From contig CBDCAB010000005.1 in the NCBI GenBank assembly GCA_965213735.1, positions 62,001-126,000 on the forward strand: 64,000 nt of DNA, read 5' to 3'. Both the position numbers and the translations under genes were made by a program. The number at the start of each line of letters is the position of its first letter. Position 1 is the first letter of the stretch. Source of the stretch: CALDTK01 sp965213735. Its GTDB lineage: Bacteria > Bacteroidota > Bacteroidia > Chitinophagales > Saprospiraceae. A model generated the notes under the pieces. That model did not search any database, was not told the DNA's origin, and saw nothing but the letters and a program-made list of their open reading frames with translations. This document shows positions 42,761-52,115 of this stretch, in pieces.

Positions 42761-45274
42761 ATGCGCTGCCTCCTCCTACCACTCTGGCTAAGCCTCACAC
42801 TCAGCTCCCTAGCCTACAGCGGGCAGGCTACAGCCCAAATTCCTAAACCCACAGATTTTCTCAGCGGCTACACCACCGCCTTCACACCACACCACCAGCT
42901 CGTCGATTATTTCGAAGCCGTCGCCGAAACCTCCCCACGCGTCCAACTTTACGAATACGGTCGATCCTACGAAGGTCGACCTCTGCTCGTAGCCTTCGTC
43001 TCCAGCAGCGACAACATCCGCAACCTCCAAGCCATCCGCACCGCACACCTCAGCCGTAGCGGAATTACCCAAACCACCCCCACCGCCAAACCCGTCGCCG
43101 TAGTCTGGCTCTCCTACAGCGTCCACGGCAACGAAGCCGCCGGCAGCGAAGCAAGCATCCAAGTCCTCTACGACCTCGCCACCGCAGCGCCCGGCAACAC
43201 CGACTCCCTCGCCGCTTTCCTCGAGAATACCATCGTCATCATCGATCCTAGCCTCAACCCTGACGGCTATACCCGCTACACCGACGATCAACGTAGACGC
43301 GCCACAAAATTTCCGCAAGCCCACCCCAGCGCCTGGGAACACACCGAAGCATGGCCCAACGGCCGCACCAATCACTACCTGTTCGACCTCAACCGGGATT
43401 GGGCCTGGGCCACACAAAAAGAAACCCAAGCCCGCCTCACTCTCTACCAGCAGTGGATGCCACACGTGCATGCCGATGTGCACGAAATGGGACATAATTC
43501 TAGCTATTACTTCGCCCCTGCAGCCGAACCTTTTCACGACTACATCACCGACTTCCAGCGCAGCTTCCAAACCAAAATCGGCCAAAATCACGCCCGCCTC
43601 TTCGATGCGCAAGGCTGGTTGTACTATACACGCGAAGAGTTCGACCTGCTCTATCCGAGCTACGGCGACACCTACCCTACCTTCAATGGCGCCATCGGTA
43701 TGACCTACGAGCAGGCAGGCAGCGGCTTTGCCGGTAGAGCCGTCGAAACAGCTTTCGGCGACACCCTCACCCTCGCCGATCGTATCGCCCACCACCACGC
43801 TACTTCGCTCAGCACCATCGCCGTCGCCAGCCGAAATGCCGAACAACTCATCGCCGCCAGTGCTGATTTTCGCAAAGCCGCCACCTCTAAGCCTCGTGGC
43901 AAAGCAGAAGCGTACGTTTTTCCCCTCGCGACCAACAGTCCCGCCAAACTGCAGAGTCTGTTGCGCATCCTCAACCTGCACGCTATTACTTACGGAAGTG
44001 CCGCGTCCACAAGCTCGATTAGTGGTCAGTCGTATAGCAATAGTCAAATTACCAATCGCAAGATTGCCAAAGGGGATTTGGTGGTGCCCGCACGCCAAAT
44101 GCAGGGTGTTTTAGCGCAGGTATTGCTCGACCCTTCCACACGTGTGCCTGATAGCTTGACCTACGACATCACCGCCTGGAGCTTGCCCACCGTGCTCGGC
44201 CTCGACGGCTATGCGCTCCATAATACCGTAGCGCTCGGCGACACGTTTCAGCTGCCTCGCAACACCGCCATGGATGCGCCTGCCTACGGATTTGCTATTA
44301 ATATGGATGGTTTTGGTGCCTGGCAAGCCGTGGCTCCCCTGCTGCGCGAGGGCCTGGTTGCGCGTTATGCTCCCACCGCCAGCGAGTTAGGCGCGCAGGT
44401 GCTGCCGGCGGGTACGCTCTTCGTTCTTGCCCGTGATTTTTCTTCGTCAGCTTACGCCAAAACCTACTCTGCCGCAGTCGAAAGAGGCCTATCCCTGCTT
44501 CCGCTGAGAAGTGGCTTCGCTCGTAAAGGGTTTGATATTGGTTCAGATAATGTATCTAAACTCGCTGCGCCAACAGTTGTCCTCGTGCAAGCCGATGAAG
44601 TTGATGTCAACGCCTTTGGACATGTGTGGCACATGTTCGAGCAGCGCTTAGATTATCCTATCAGGCCTGTGCCATGGCAAGAGATCAGCTTGGAGAGTCT
44701 TGCTGATGTCGATGTGGTCATCATTCCTGATTCTCGACTCGACTTCACGGGCGGCAAACTCGAAAGCCTCACCGCTTGGGTGCGCGGTGGCGGTCGACTT
44801 ATAGTTATGGAAGCAAGTGCTGAGGCGCTGGGTGCTGCAGAAGGTTTTGCCTTGAGCAAAAAAGAAGACAAACCAGGCCTGCGAACAGCTGACGATGATG
44901 ATCCTATGCCAGCCTATGCCAATCGGCAGCGCGCCCGAATCTCGAGTAATGTTCCTGGTGCACTCATCGAGACACAAGTAGACCATACTCATCCCCTCGC
45001 CTTTGGCCTTGGCAAAGACTTTTACACCCTCCGCACAGCCGAGCGGCGCTGGGCTTTTCTCAAAGATGGCTACAACGTGATTGGCTTGCGGACCTCACCC
45101 GATGTACGCGGTTTTGTGGGGAGTGATGTCCTTGCCGAGCTCGAAGAAACGCTCACAATAGGTGTGCAGCCCCTAGGGCAGGGTGAAGTCGTATATGCCG
45201 CTGACAACCTTGCGTACCGCGGGTTTTGGGAGCACGGGATGCAGGTGCTCGCAAATGCCGTGTTTTACAGATAA
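42761..45274 (+). CDS. secreted M14 zinc carboxypeptidase family protein
   Basis: About 837 residues from ATG 42761 (MRCLLLPLWLSLTLSSLAYS signal peptide); an in-frame TTG further upstream lies in a palindrome and is unlikely. The N-terminal catalytic domain has the M14 zinc site SVHGNEAAGSE (HxxE), the substrate-binding DLNRDWAWATQ, and HADVHEMGHNSSYYF with the third ligand; MTYEQAGSGFAG follows. The ~450-residue C-terminal extension includes a ThuA/GATase-like segment (DVDVVIIPDSRLDFTGGKLE, GGGRLIVMEASAE). Likely a periplasmic or secreted metallopeptidase; no T9SS tail is seen. Confidence 0.92.
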   Translation: MRCLLLPLWLSLTLSSLAYSGQATAQIPKPTDFLSGYTTAFTPHHQLVDYFEAVAETSPRVQLYEYGRSYEGRPLLVAFVSSSDNIRNLQAIRTAHLSRSGITQTTPTAKPVAVVWLSYSVHGNEAAGSEASIQVLYDLATAAPGNTDSLAAFLENTIVIIDPSLNPDGYTRYTDDQRRRATKFPQAHPSAWEHTEAWPNGRTNHYLFDLNRDWAWATQKETQARLTLYQQWMPHVHADVHEMGHNSSYYFAPAAEPFHDYITDFQRSFQTKIGQNHARLFDAQGWLYYTREEFDLLYPSYGDTYPTFNGAIGMTYEQAGSGFAGRAVETAFGDTLTLADRIAHHHATSLSTIAVASRNAEQLIAASADFRKAATSKPRGKAEAYVFPLATNSPAKLQSLLRILNLHAITYGSAASTSSISGQSYSNSQITNRKIAKGDLVVPARQMQGVLAQVLLDPSTRVPDSLTYDITAWSLPTVLGLDGYALHNTVALGDTFQLPRNTAMDAPAYGFAINMDGFGAWQAVAPLLREGLVARYAPTASELGAQVLPAGTLFVLARDFSSSAYAKTYSAAVERGLSLLPLRSGFARKGFDIGSDNVSKLAAPTVVLVQADEVDVNAFGHVWHMFEQRLDYPIRPVPWQEISLESLADVDVVIIPDSRLDFTGGKLESLTAWVRGGGRLIVMEASAEALGAAEGFALSKKEDKPGLRTADDDDPMPAYANRQRARISSNVPGALIETQVDHTHPLAFGLGKDFYTLRTAERRWAFLKDGYNVIGLRTSPDVRGFVGSDVLAELEETLTIGVQPLGQGEVVYAADNLAYRGFWEHGMQVLANAVFYR

Positions 45275-45395
45275 AGCATTTGCAAAACTTTACATCCACC
45301 AGCCACTAAAAATCGTGAACATCCCTGCAATGTGGTAACGTTGTGCCAGACGACGGCAAAAAGCTTCACCACCGTCGACACCAACTCACCTAGTT

Positions 45396-46085
45396 ATGAA
45401 AGCAACACTTTTTACACTCCTCACGGCAGCCTTCGCGCTTGCCTCTACTTCGGTAGCCTCTGCACAAATTGGCATCGGCCTTCGTGCCGGTGTTCTCAGC
45501 TCAGGATCTGTGATTAACGAGATTGAAGATGACAACGAGACAGAACTCGACACCGACAACGTCACTGGCTTCATCATCAGCGTCCCTGTTGAAATCGCGC
45601 TCAGCAACATATTCTCAGTTCAACCAGAGGTCAACTACTTGCGCCGTGGATACAAGTTTCCAGAAGACCTGGATAATGGTGTGCAAGAGAACCAGACCAC
45701 CTATAATGTTCTGGAAATTCCTGTCTTAGCAAAACTCGGCTATACAACGGAAAACTTTACAGCTGCCCTCACGTTTGGTCCAGCGTTTCAGTACCTTCTT
45801 AGTGGGCAGTTCGAATCTCAAGATCTTGATACCCCCGTGGGATCGGTTGAAGGTGTCAAAGTTGATCTGGACTTTGATGATCCGATCTTTGAAGATATCG
45901 AAAGAGCAAATTTCTACGGTCAGGCGGGCCTTCAGTTTGGCATACCTGCTGGTGGTGGCAAAATAATCATCGATGGTCGCTATCGCTTTTCCATCAATGA
46001 CCAAGATGGTAGCGATGAACAAGAGATTCGCGATCGTGGACTTTCCGCTACACTCGGATACATGGTTACCCTTGGCGACTACTAG
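45396..46085 (+). CDS. outer membrane beta-barrel protein 1
   Basis: 229 residues of the Bacteroidota porin-like/OMP_b-brl type: signal MKATLFTLLTAAFALASTSV then ASAQIGIGLRAGVL. Alternating beta strands follow (SNIFSVQPEVNYLRRGYKF, YNVLEIPVLAKLGY, GQAGLQFGIPAGGGKIIIDG) and a final strand ending in an aromatic pattern (SATLGYMVTLGDY). It is the first of three paralogues in a row. A strong terminator follows at 46108-46143, so it is probably monocistronic. Specific function unknown. Confidence 0.85.
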   Translation: MKATLFTLLTAAFALASTSVASAQIGIGLRAGVLSSGSVINEIEDDNETELDTDNVTGFIISVPVEIALSNIFSVQPEVNYLRRGYKFPEDLDNGVQENQTTYNVLEIPVLAKLGYTTENFTAALTFGPAFQYLLSGQFESQDLDTPVGSVEGVKVDLDFDDPIFEDIERANFYGQAGLQFGIPAGGGKIIIDGRYRFSINDQDGSDEQEIRDRGLSATLGYMVTLGDY

Positions 46086-46107
46086 CCTAAGCCACTGTTG
46101 AAAATTC

Positions 46108-46143
46108 AAGCCCCCACTTCACATTGCGCTGAGGTGGGGGCTT
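46108..46143 (+). terminator. rho-independent-type terminator
   Basis: AAGCCCCCACTTC pairs with GAGGTGGGGGCTT (one G-T pair) around a 10-nt loop, 22 bp after the first beta-barrel stop. The U-tract is weak (TTATGTGTTTC). Confidence 0.75.
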
Positions 46144-46169
46144 ATGTGTTTCTAATCTAGTCTCAGCCC

Positions 46170-46796
46170 ATGATTTACCAATTCAGCATGCTAATCACAC
46201 GTCATTTGATGCTCGTCTTAGCGTTGGCTACTTCGACATCACTTCTCGCACAAGTAGGCGTAGGCGCTCGAGCAGCTGTTGTTTACAGCAACTATGCCTG
46301 GAAGAAGTCTGGTGCATTGCGAGACTACAGCAAGCTAACAAGCGGCGAGGTAGGGATGACTTTTCATATTCCCCTGAACCGCTCTTTAGCTCTTCAGCCA
46401 GAGTGGCTGTTCACCGAGCGGGGCTTTGAGTTGGAGCAAGATCGAGATTCGGAAGTAAGGATGCAGTACTTGGAAGTACCCATACTTTTAAAGGCTGGCT
46501 ACTCCCAGAAGAAGGCAGTAGCCATGGTGGTCGCAGGTCCCAGCTTTGGCTTTGGGCTTACCACCTCTCTCACGAGTCGCGACCACAGGGAATCACTAAC
46601 CTTCAAGGAGGCTGGCCTTCAGCAGTTGGAATTTGGTTTCCTAGTAGGTGGTCAAGCCGGTGTGGGTGTTGGACCAGGGAAAGTAGTGCTTGATATACGC
46701 TACCGATTAGGCGCAAGTAATATCTACGCTACACCCACAAATTTTATACTTACCTCCCGAGCCTTTATTTTGGGGCTAGGGTACCAATTTAGCTGA
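46170..46796 (+). CDS. outer membrane beta-barrel protein 2
   Basis: 208 residues; ATG at 46188 is an alternative start that begins the signal peptide (LMLVLALATSTSLLAQVGVGA). Shares the paralogue pattern: LNRSLALQPEWLFTERGFEL, MQYLEVPILLKAGY, GVGPGKVVLDIRYRLG and a C-terminal FILGLGYQFS strand. Shorter loops than its neighbours. Independent of gene 1 because of the terminator between them. Confidence 0.82.
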   Translation: MIYQFSMLITRHLMLVLALATSTSLLAQVGVGARAAVVYSNYAWKKSGALRDYSKLTSGEVGMTFHIPLNRSLALQPEWLFTERGFELEQDRDSEVRMQYLEVPILLKAGYSQKKAVAMVVAGPSFGFGLTTSLTSRDHRESLTFKEAGLQQLEFGFLVGGQAGVGVGPGKVVLDIRYRLGASNIYATPTNFILTSRAFILGLGYQFS

Positions 46797-46862
46797 TGTT
46801 GATCCGTAGCCGACCTCCGTCAGCTTGAAGCATGTAGCTTTACTTCCCTAAACTTTCCCTTC

Positions 46863-47606
46863 ATGCAACTGCTCACTTTCCTCCACCTTCCGCGGCTCGC
46901 CATTCTCCTCAGCCTCGCCACCTCCCTGACTGTGAGCAGTGGTATAGCACAGCAGACATATGTGGGGCTAAATGCGGGTCTAGTGCTGTCGAAAAGCAAA
47001 ATCTCCTTTGATGGTATTAACCTACTTACAGACAATGTAGCTGCCCTGGCAGTAGCTGCTCCCGTAGAACTTCCACTATCGCAGTACTTGTCGCTGTTGG
47101 TGACGCCAGCGTTTCAGCAACGTGGCTATAAACTAGAATTTACTGACGAGTTCAGCTCTGGAGGTTCTTCTTATAAATATGAGGACAAACTCAGCTTAAG
47201 AATAAATTATGGAAGTATCAGCAGTATGCTTCTCTTAAATATCCCTTACAAGCGTTTGATTTTTTCCGCAGGAGCGGGTCTTGGGGGAGCCTACGCTCTA
47301 AATGGCTATTATACAGAATCGGTGCTCGAAATTGAGGATGGTGAAGTTTTACTAGATGAGAAATTAAAAGAAGATGTGGATTTCGATGAAAGTGAATTCA
47401 ACCGCTTCAACTTCGAATTTATAATTGGCCCACGAGTAGCCTATGCTGCTGGTCCCGGCAAATTTACATTTGATGCCTTTTTTGCGCAGCAGCTCAATAA
47501 TTCGGGCGAGGAAGACGAGAATGGAGTTGATCTGGGCACATTCCGCTTCCGCTCCTGGAGCTTCTCCCTAGGCTACGCATTTGCAGTAGGCGCAGCGAAG
47601 GAATAA
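46863..47606 (+). CDS. outer membrane beta-barrel protein 3
   Basis: 247 residues, third paralogue: signal peptide LAILLSLATSLTVSSGIAQ then TYVGLNAGLVLSKSKISFDG. Barrel strands include YLSLLVTPAFQQRGYKLEF and ISSMLLLNIPYKRLIFSAG, ending SWSFSLGYAFAVGAAKE. Its extracellular loops are long and acidic (VLEIEDGEVLLDEKLKEDVD). FahA starts 27 bp downstream, close enough for cotranscription although function is unrelated. Confidence 0.83.
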   Translation: MQLLTFLHLPRLAILLSLATSLTVSSGIAQQTYVGLNAGLVLSKSKISFDGINLLTDNVAALAVAAPVELPLSQYLSLLVTPAFQQRGYKLEFTDEFSSGGSSYKYEDKLSLRINYGSISSMLLLNIPYKRLIFSAGAGLGGAYALNGYYTESVLEIEDGEVLLDEKLKEDVDFDESEFNRFNFEFIIGPRVAYAAGPGKFTFDAFFAQQLNNSGEEDENGVDLGTFRFRSWSFSLGYAFAVGAAKE

Positions 47607-47633
47607 GTACCTTCCCGCCAAAGCTTTTCTGTC

Positions 47634-48890
47634 TTGAGTACTACCCCCACACGCAGCTGGATAGCCGGCGCAGATCAATCAGATTTTCCACTCGCCCACC
47701 TCCCACTCGGTGTGCGCCAACGACCCGACCTCAGCTACGCCATCGTGAGTCGCGTACGCAATCAAATCATCGATCTCCGCGTGCTTGCCGAAATTGGCGT
47801 TTTCGATGACACCGGCACCCACAAAGACGACTTCCGCTTTCACGGCCTCAACCAACTCATCGGCCGCGGTAAGCAGGTGACCTCCAAGGTGCGCGAACGG
47901 CTAACTGCCTGCCTAGATGATGATCCCGGCTACTGGGACCTGCGCTCCAAAGCCAAAGACTTTTGTTTACCAGCAGATGCCGTCAAACTCGTGCTGCCCG
48001 TGCAGGTAGGTGACTATACCGATTTCTACTCGAGTATCGAACACGCCACTAATGTTGGGTCGATGTTTCGCGACCCCGACAATGCGCTGCTCCCCAACTG
48101 GCGGCACCTCCCCGTCGGCTACCACGGGCGGGCCAGCAGCATCTCCGTTTCTGGTACACCTATCCATCGGCCAACTGGCCAAACCACGCCCGGTGAGGAT
48201 GGCGTGCCTGGTTTTGGCGAAAGCAGACTGCTCGACTTCGAACTAGAAATGGCCTTTGTAGTGGGCAAGGGCAATCAACTCGGCGAGCCTATTCCTGTAA
48301 CAGAGGCAGAAGATCACATCTTCGGTATTGCACTGTTCAATGACTGGAGTGCCCGCGATATTCAAAAGTGGGAATACGTGCCGCTCGGACCTTTTCTGGG
48401 AAAGAGTTTTGCGAGTACGATGAGTCCGTGGATTACCCCGCTGGAGGCTCTCGAACCCGTGCGGCAGGCAAGTCCTGCGCAAGAGCCTAAGCCGCTGCCT
48501 TACCTCCAGCACGCCGGGCGCAACAACTTCGATATACAACTCGAGGTGCTCATTACGCCTGCGGGTGGTAAGCCTACTCGCGTGTGCACCAGCAATACCA
48601 AACACCTCTACTGGAGCATGGCGCAGCAACTCGCCCACCACACCATCAATGGCTGCAATATGCGAGCTGGTGATGTCTGCGCCAGCGGCACTATTAGCGG
48701 GCCCAGCCCCGACAGCTACGGCTCTATGCTCGAGCTGAGTTGGCGCGGCACCAAGCCCGTGCAACTCGCCGATGGCAGTACCCGCAAGTTTATCCAGGAT
48801 GGCGACACCGTCACCATGCGCGCCTCTGTGGATGGAGGAGGAGTCAAATTTTCGCTCGGTGAGTGTACCGCGCAGGTGGCGAGGCGTTAA
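47634..48890 (+). CDS. fahA: fumarylacetoacetase
   Basis: 418 residues; final enzyme of tyrosine/homogentisate degradation, hydrolysing fumarylacetoacetate to fumarate and acetoacetate. Probable TTG start (STTPTRSWIAGADQSDFPLA). Metal- and substrate-binding blocks are visible: VGDYTDFYSSIEHATNVG, LPVGYHGRASSISVSGTP, LLDFELEMAFVVGKGN, LFNDWSARDIQKWEYVPLGP, GSMLELSWRGTKPV and FIQDGDTVTMRAS. Other tyrosine-degradation genes are not in the window. It carries a 14-mer at 48211 encoding F-G-E-S. Confidence 0.95.
   Translation: MSTTPTRSWIAGADQSDFPLAHLPLGVRQRPDLSYAIVSRVRNQIIDLRVLAEIGVFDDTGTHKDDFRFHGLNQLIGRGKQVTSKVRERLTACLDDDPGYWDLRSKAKDFCLPADAVKLVLPVQVGDYTDFYSSIEHATNVGSMFRDPDNALLPNWRHLPVGYHGRASSISVSGTPIHRPTGQTTPGEDGVPGFGESRLLDFELEMAFVVGKGNQLGEPIPVTEAEDHIFGIALFNDWSARDIQKWEYVPLGPFLGKSFASTMSPWITPLEALEPVRQASPAQEPKPLPYLQHAGRNNFDIQLEVLITPAGGKPTRVCTSNTKHLYWSMAQQLAHHTINGCNMRAGDVCASGTISGPSPDSYGSMLELSWRGTKPVQLADGSTRKFIQDGDTVTMRASVDGGGVKFSLGECTAQVARR
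48211..48224 (+). repeat. 14-bp dispersed motif (exact)
   Basis: Exact motif, sense orientation within fahA (F-G-E-S). Confidence 0.9.
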
Positions 48891-48918
48891 GCGCGTAGCC
48901 ATCCCCATTCTCCTGCCT

Positions 48919-50337
48919 ATGCGAATTCTCTTCGTCGTGCTTTTGCTGGTTACGCTTCCGCAAAACACGTGGTCACAGTCTAAGCTCGATAGTGCGACCG
49001 AACGCCTGATGCGCGACGAGCAGCTCGATCATGCCACCCTGGGAATTGCAGTCATCGACCTCGAAACCGGCAGCATCCTCAAATCGCTAAACTCATCGCG
49101 CAGTCTGGTGCCGGCCAGCCTCATGAAACTCACCACCACGGCTACTGCACTCGATGTGCTGGGTGAATCCTATCGCTTTGAAACCCAACTCTGCTACACC
49201 GGAACCATCTCGGGCGGCGTCCTCGCGGGCAACATCTACATTGTGGGAGGTGGCGACCCAAGTCTGGGAGCAGGTCGACCCGAAGGTGCACTAGAACTCG
49301 ACCAACTGCTCGAGCGATGGGTGGCTGCCGTAGCACGAGCCGGAATAAACCGTATAGAAGGTGAGGTGATCGGCGACGAAAGCCTCGATGCCGGAGCCGA
49401 ACCAAGTCCCTACTGGCAATGGAACGACATCGGAAATTATTACGGCGCCGGACCAGGAGCGCTCATGATCAACGAGAATAAGTACACCCTAAAATTGGAG
49501 CGCACGCCCGAAGTTGGTGGCAAACCGCGAATCGTTGGCTACGAGCCTGATCCCGGTAAGCTGCAGTGGATCAACCAAGTTAGCAGCGCCTCCCCCCGAT
49601 CTGGCGACAACAGCTACATCTTCGGAGCGCCGGGTACTTATGATCGCGTGATCAGAGGCACGATCCCCGCGGGAAGAGGCACCTTTCGCGTGAAAGGAAG
49701 TCTGCCACAACCTGCCTTGCATGCCGCCGAGTGGCTTACCGCCGCACTCGAAGCAGCTGGTATAGATGTACAAGGAGCGCCGCGTGTGAAAAGCGAGGGC
49801 AGTACTTCCTCGCTGCGCACACTGGATACTTACCAATCGCCCCCACTAGTCGACCTGGTAGAGGAAACCAATCATCGCAGCCTCAACTTATATGCAGAGG
49901 CGTTTTACGCAGCACTAGGTCGAGCATGGGAAGTTGCCGACGACCCTGAATCCGTTGGCGAGCGGCTGGTTGAGCACTGGTCTACAAAAGGTATTAATAC
50001 AGAAGGTTGGGAACAAGTAGACGGTGCTGGTTTGGCAATGCGTAACATGATTACACCTATGCAGCTTGCGCAGGTATTGCGTGTCAGTAAGGTACGTGCC
50101 ACCCTGCCTCGTGTTGGCGAAGAAGGGACAGTGCGCTCTTTGTTGCGCGGCAACGCACGTGCACAACGCATTCAAGCGAAGAGCGGTACCCTCAAACGCG
50201 CACGCGGTTTGGCGGGCTATGCTACGATGGAGGATGGTCGAGAAGTGAGTTTTGTAGTGTTGGCCAATAACTTCACGGGCAGTGGCTCAGCTTTGCGACT
50301 CAAGCTCGGCGAGTGGATGCGCGGACTAGTGGAGTAG
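48919..50337 (+). CDS. dacB: D-Ala-D-Ala carboxypeptidase/endopeptidase (PBP4 family)
   Basis: 472 residues from ATG 48919, which begins the signal peptide MRILFVVLLLVTLPQNTWSQ. Serine peptidase family S13: nucleophile in SLVPASLMKLTTTATAL (SxxK = SLMK), SxN as RSLNLYAEAFY, and KSGTLKRARGLAGY as the KTG-equivalent box. The large inserted domain typical of PBP4 lies between the first two motifs. It trims peptidoglycan stem peptides and cuts crosslinks in the periplasm. The following gene encodes a dipeptide epimerase of peptidoglycan recycling, giving a consistent pair. The start lies 28 bp after fahA. Confidence 0.93.
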   Translation: MRILFVVLLLVTLPQNTWSQSKLDSATERLMRDEQLDHATLGIAVIDLETGSILKSLNSSRSLVPASLMKLTTTATALDVLGESYRFETQLCYTGTISGGVLAGNIYIVGGGDPSLGAGRPEGALELDQLLERWVAAVARAGINRIEGEVIGDESLDAGAEPSPYWQWNDIGNYYGAGPGALMINENKYTLKLERTPEVGGKPRIVGYEPDPGKLQWINQVSSASPRSGDNSYIFGAPGTYDRVIRGTIPAGRGTFRVKGSLPQPALHAAEWLTAALEAAGIDVQGAPRVKSEGSTSSLRTLDTYQSPPLVDLVEETNHRSLNLYAEAFYAALGRAWEVADDPESVGERLVEHWSTKGINTEGWEQVDGAGLAMRNMITPMQLAQVLRVSKVRATLPRVGEEGTVRSLLRGNARAQRIQAKSGTLKRARGLAGYATMEDGREVSFVVLANNFTGSGSALRLKLGEWMRGLVE

Positions 50338-50414
50338 CCAGCTGCCACATCTACTGATAGAGCGGAAAATTTCGTCGACTTCTCATCGCTGAAATTCTTC
50401 ATCTTCCCATCCTC

Positions 50415-51461
50415 ATGCAGCTCAAGTTTCACCACCGTACGCTCCAGTTGCGCTCGCCGTTCAAAATCGCGCGGAGTACGACTACCCAGCGCTTTACGCT
50501 CATTGTGGAGCTGTGTGATGAACAGGGGAACAGTGGTTTTGGGGAGGTAAGCGACAATACTTACTACCCAGAGGCCAAGCCGCACGAGATAGAACGTGTG
50601 CTGGATAGGCTAAAGGCAGTTTTGGCGAAAGCTGACCCGGACAAGCCCCAGGCATTATGGACGCTCTGCCAGCCGCTGCTGAAGGATAATCGCTTCGCCC
50701 TGAGTGCACTCGATATGGCTGCACACGACCTGGCTGCTCGCCGCGCCGATATGCCCTTGTACAGTTTTTGGGGCATTGACTGGCAGGCGAATGCGCGACC
50801 GGTGTCGAACTATACGCTGAGCATTGGCAGCCCAGATGAAGTTTTGGCGCAAGCTGAAGCTAATCCATGGCCCAGCTACAAAGTGAAGCTCGGAGGGCAA
50901 GCCGACCTAGAGACACTACAGCTGCTGCGGGATGAGCTGCCCGGCACGCTACTGGCGGTAGACGCTAATGCAGCTTGGGAAATTCTTGAGGCGCGGGCAA
51001 TGATTGAGCAGCTGAGTGAATGGGAAATCGCCTTTGTGGAGCAGCCGCTGCCGCAGGGGTCGTATACGGAAATGGTTCAGCTTCGCGCTGCTTTACAAGG
51101 CGTGCCGCATCCGCCCTTAATTGCCGACGAAGATTGTAAAGTAGAAGCAGATATTGATCGTTGTGCCGGAGCCTTTGATGGTGTCAATATCAAGCTCACC
51201 AAATGTGGTGGGCCAACACCGGCGCTGCGCATGGTGGCGCGGGCGCGAGAGTTGGGGCTGAAGGTGATGTTTGGATGCATGGTAGAATCGAGCTTCGGCA
51301 TCGGCATTTTGCAGCACCTGAGTGTTTTAGCCGACTATGTTGATCTCGATGGGCACATGCTCATCAGCAATGACCCCGGTCGCGGTATAGCTTTTGATGA
51401 CGACGGACGGGTGGTAATTTCAGCGCGGGCGGGTAGTGGCGTGACTTGGCGAACGGAGTAG
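50415..51461 (+). CDS. L-Ala-D/L-Glu dipeptide epimerase
   Basis: 348-residue enolase-superfamily enzyme that epimerises L-Ala-D-Glu released from peptidoglycan. Seen: N-terminal capping part RSPFKIARSTTTQRFTLIVE, catalytic KxK in SYKVKLGG, metal ligands D in LLAVDANAAW, E in IAFVEQPLP and D in LIADEDCK, and the second catalytic Lys in VNIKLTKCGG. MFGCMVESSFGI is typical of the dipeptide epimerase subgroup. It follows dacB by 77 bp. Exact dipeptide specificity is assumed. It contains an exact 14-mer (50619) and a one-mismatch copy (50841). Confidence 0.9.
   Translation: MQLKFHHRTLQLRSPFKIARSTTTQRFTLIVELCDEQGNSGFGEVSDNTYYPEAKPHEIERVLDRLKAVLAKADPDKPQALWTLCQPLLKDNRFALSALDMAAHDLAARRADMPLYSFWGIDWQANARPVSNYTLSIGSPDEVLAQAEANPWPSYKVKLGGQADLETLQLLRDELPGTLLAVDANAAWEILEARAMIEQLSEWEIAFVEQPLPQGSYTEMVQLRAALQGVPHPPLIADEDCKVEADIDRCAGAFDGVNIKLTKCGGPTPALRMVARARELGLKVMFGCMVESSFGIGILQHLSVLADYVDLDGHMLISNDPGRGIAFDDDGRVVISARAGSGVTWRTE
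50619..50632 (+). repeat. 14-bp dispersed motif (exact)
   Basis: Exact motif in the epimerase gene, encoding V-L-A-K, in a third reading frame relative to the F-G-E-S copies. Confidence 0.9.
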
Positions 51462-51487
51462 CTTTGTACCTTTCTTAGGTGCTCGAT

Positions 51488-52111
51488 ATGCGATTTACAC
51501 TTTTGTGCTTGTGCTGGTGTTGGTGGACTTGTGTAGCTGCGCAAGAGGTAGAAGAGGTAAAAACTAGCTCTGCCCCAAAGGCAAGTGTAGCCATTCAAGT
51601 TAGTGCTAATGCGCCGTATGGAATATTTGGTGAATATCAATTTCAGCCGCGAGCAAGTATTTGGATAAGTGGCGGCTTTAGGTATATAAGCCGCAGCATA
51701 TCTTTTGGTTTTGATCCACCTGTTGAGCCAGCATTAGCTTTACAGCATGTAGCGCATGCTCAGACGTATACACTCTTTCGGGCTGGTGTTCGCTTGTATT
51801 CACCGCTGAAAAAGGAGCAATGGCAAGTTATGTATGCGCCATTTGTGGGCTACGGGTCATTTGGTACCCCTTCAGATGAATATGCTGATGCACTCATGAA
51901 GGTGGAGGAACATATTGATGACTTATTGATAAGACCCTTGCAAGCTCGTCAGTATATTCAGCTTGGTGGAGAGCTTGGTTTGCGGTGGAATTTTGTGAAG
52001 CGCTTTTATGGTGAAGCGTCTTTTTTATACTATGGAGCCCGCTCTTTGCAGAAAAACTTTTCGCATAAACTAGCTGCAGATGCCCGTTTGGCTGTAGGTG
52101 TTAAAATTTGA
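51488..52111 (+). CDS. hypothetical outer membrane beta-barrel protein
   Basis: 207 residues from ATG 51488 (a GTG lies 9 bp upstream). Signal peptide CLCWCWWTCVAAQ, unusually rich in Cys and Trp, then alternating strands (ASVAIQVSANAPYGIFGEYQ, ASIWISGGFRYISRSISFGF, YGEASFLYYGARSL) and a C-terminal strand ending AVGVKI. A TACCTTTC -7-like box lies at 51467. The next gene has similar architecture 4 bp downstream, so the two are an operon. Confidence 0.7.
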   Translation: MRFTLLCLCWCWWTCVAAQEVEEVKTSSAPKASVAIQVSANAPYGIFGEYQFQPRASIWISGGFRYISRSISFGFDPPVEPALALQHVAHAQTYTLFRAGVRLYSPLKKEQWQVMYAPFVGYGSFGTPSDEYADALMKVEEHIDDLLIRPLQARQYIQLGGELGLRWNFVKRFYGEASFLYYGARSLQKNFSHKLAADARLAVGVKI

Positions 52112-52115
52112 GGAT

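Noticed and set aside
42809..44098. 429-codon frame on the minus strand opposite the M14 peptidase gene
   Set aside because: A GC-codon-bias shadow: glycine/valine-rich with no domain, and it lies fully opposite a well-supported gene.
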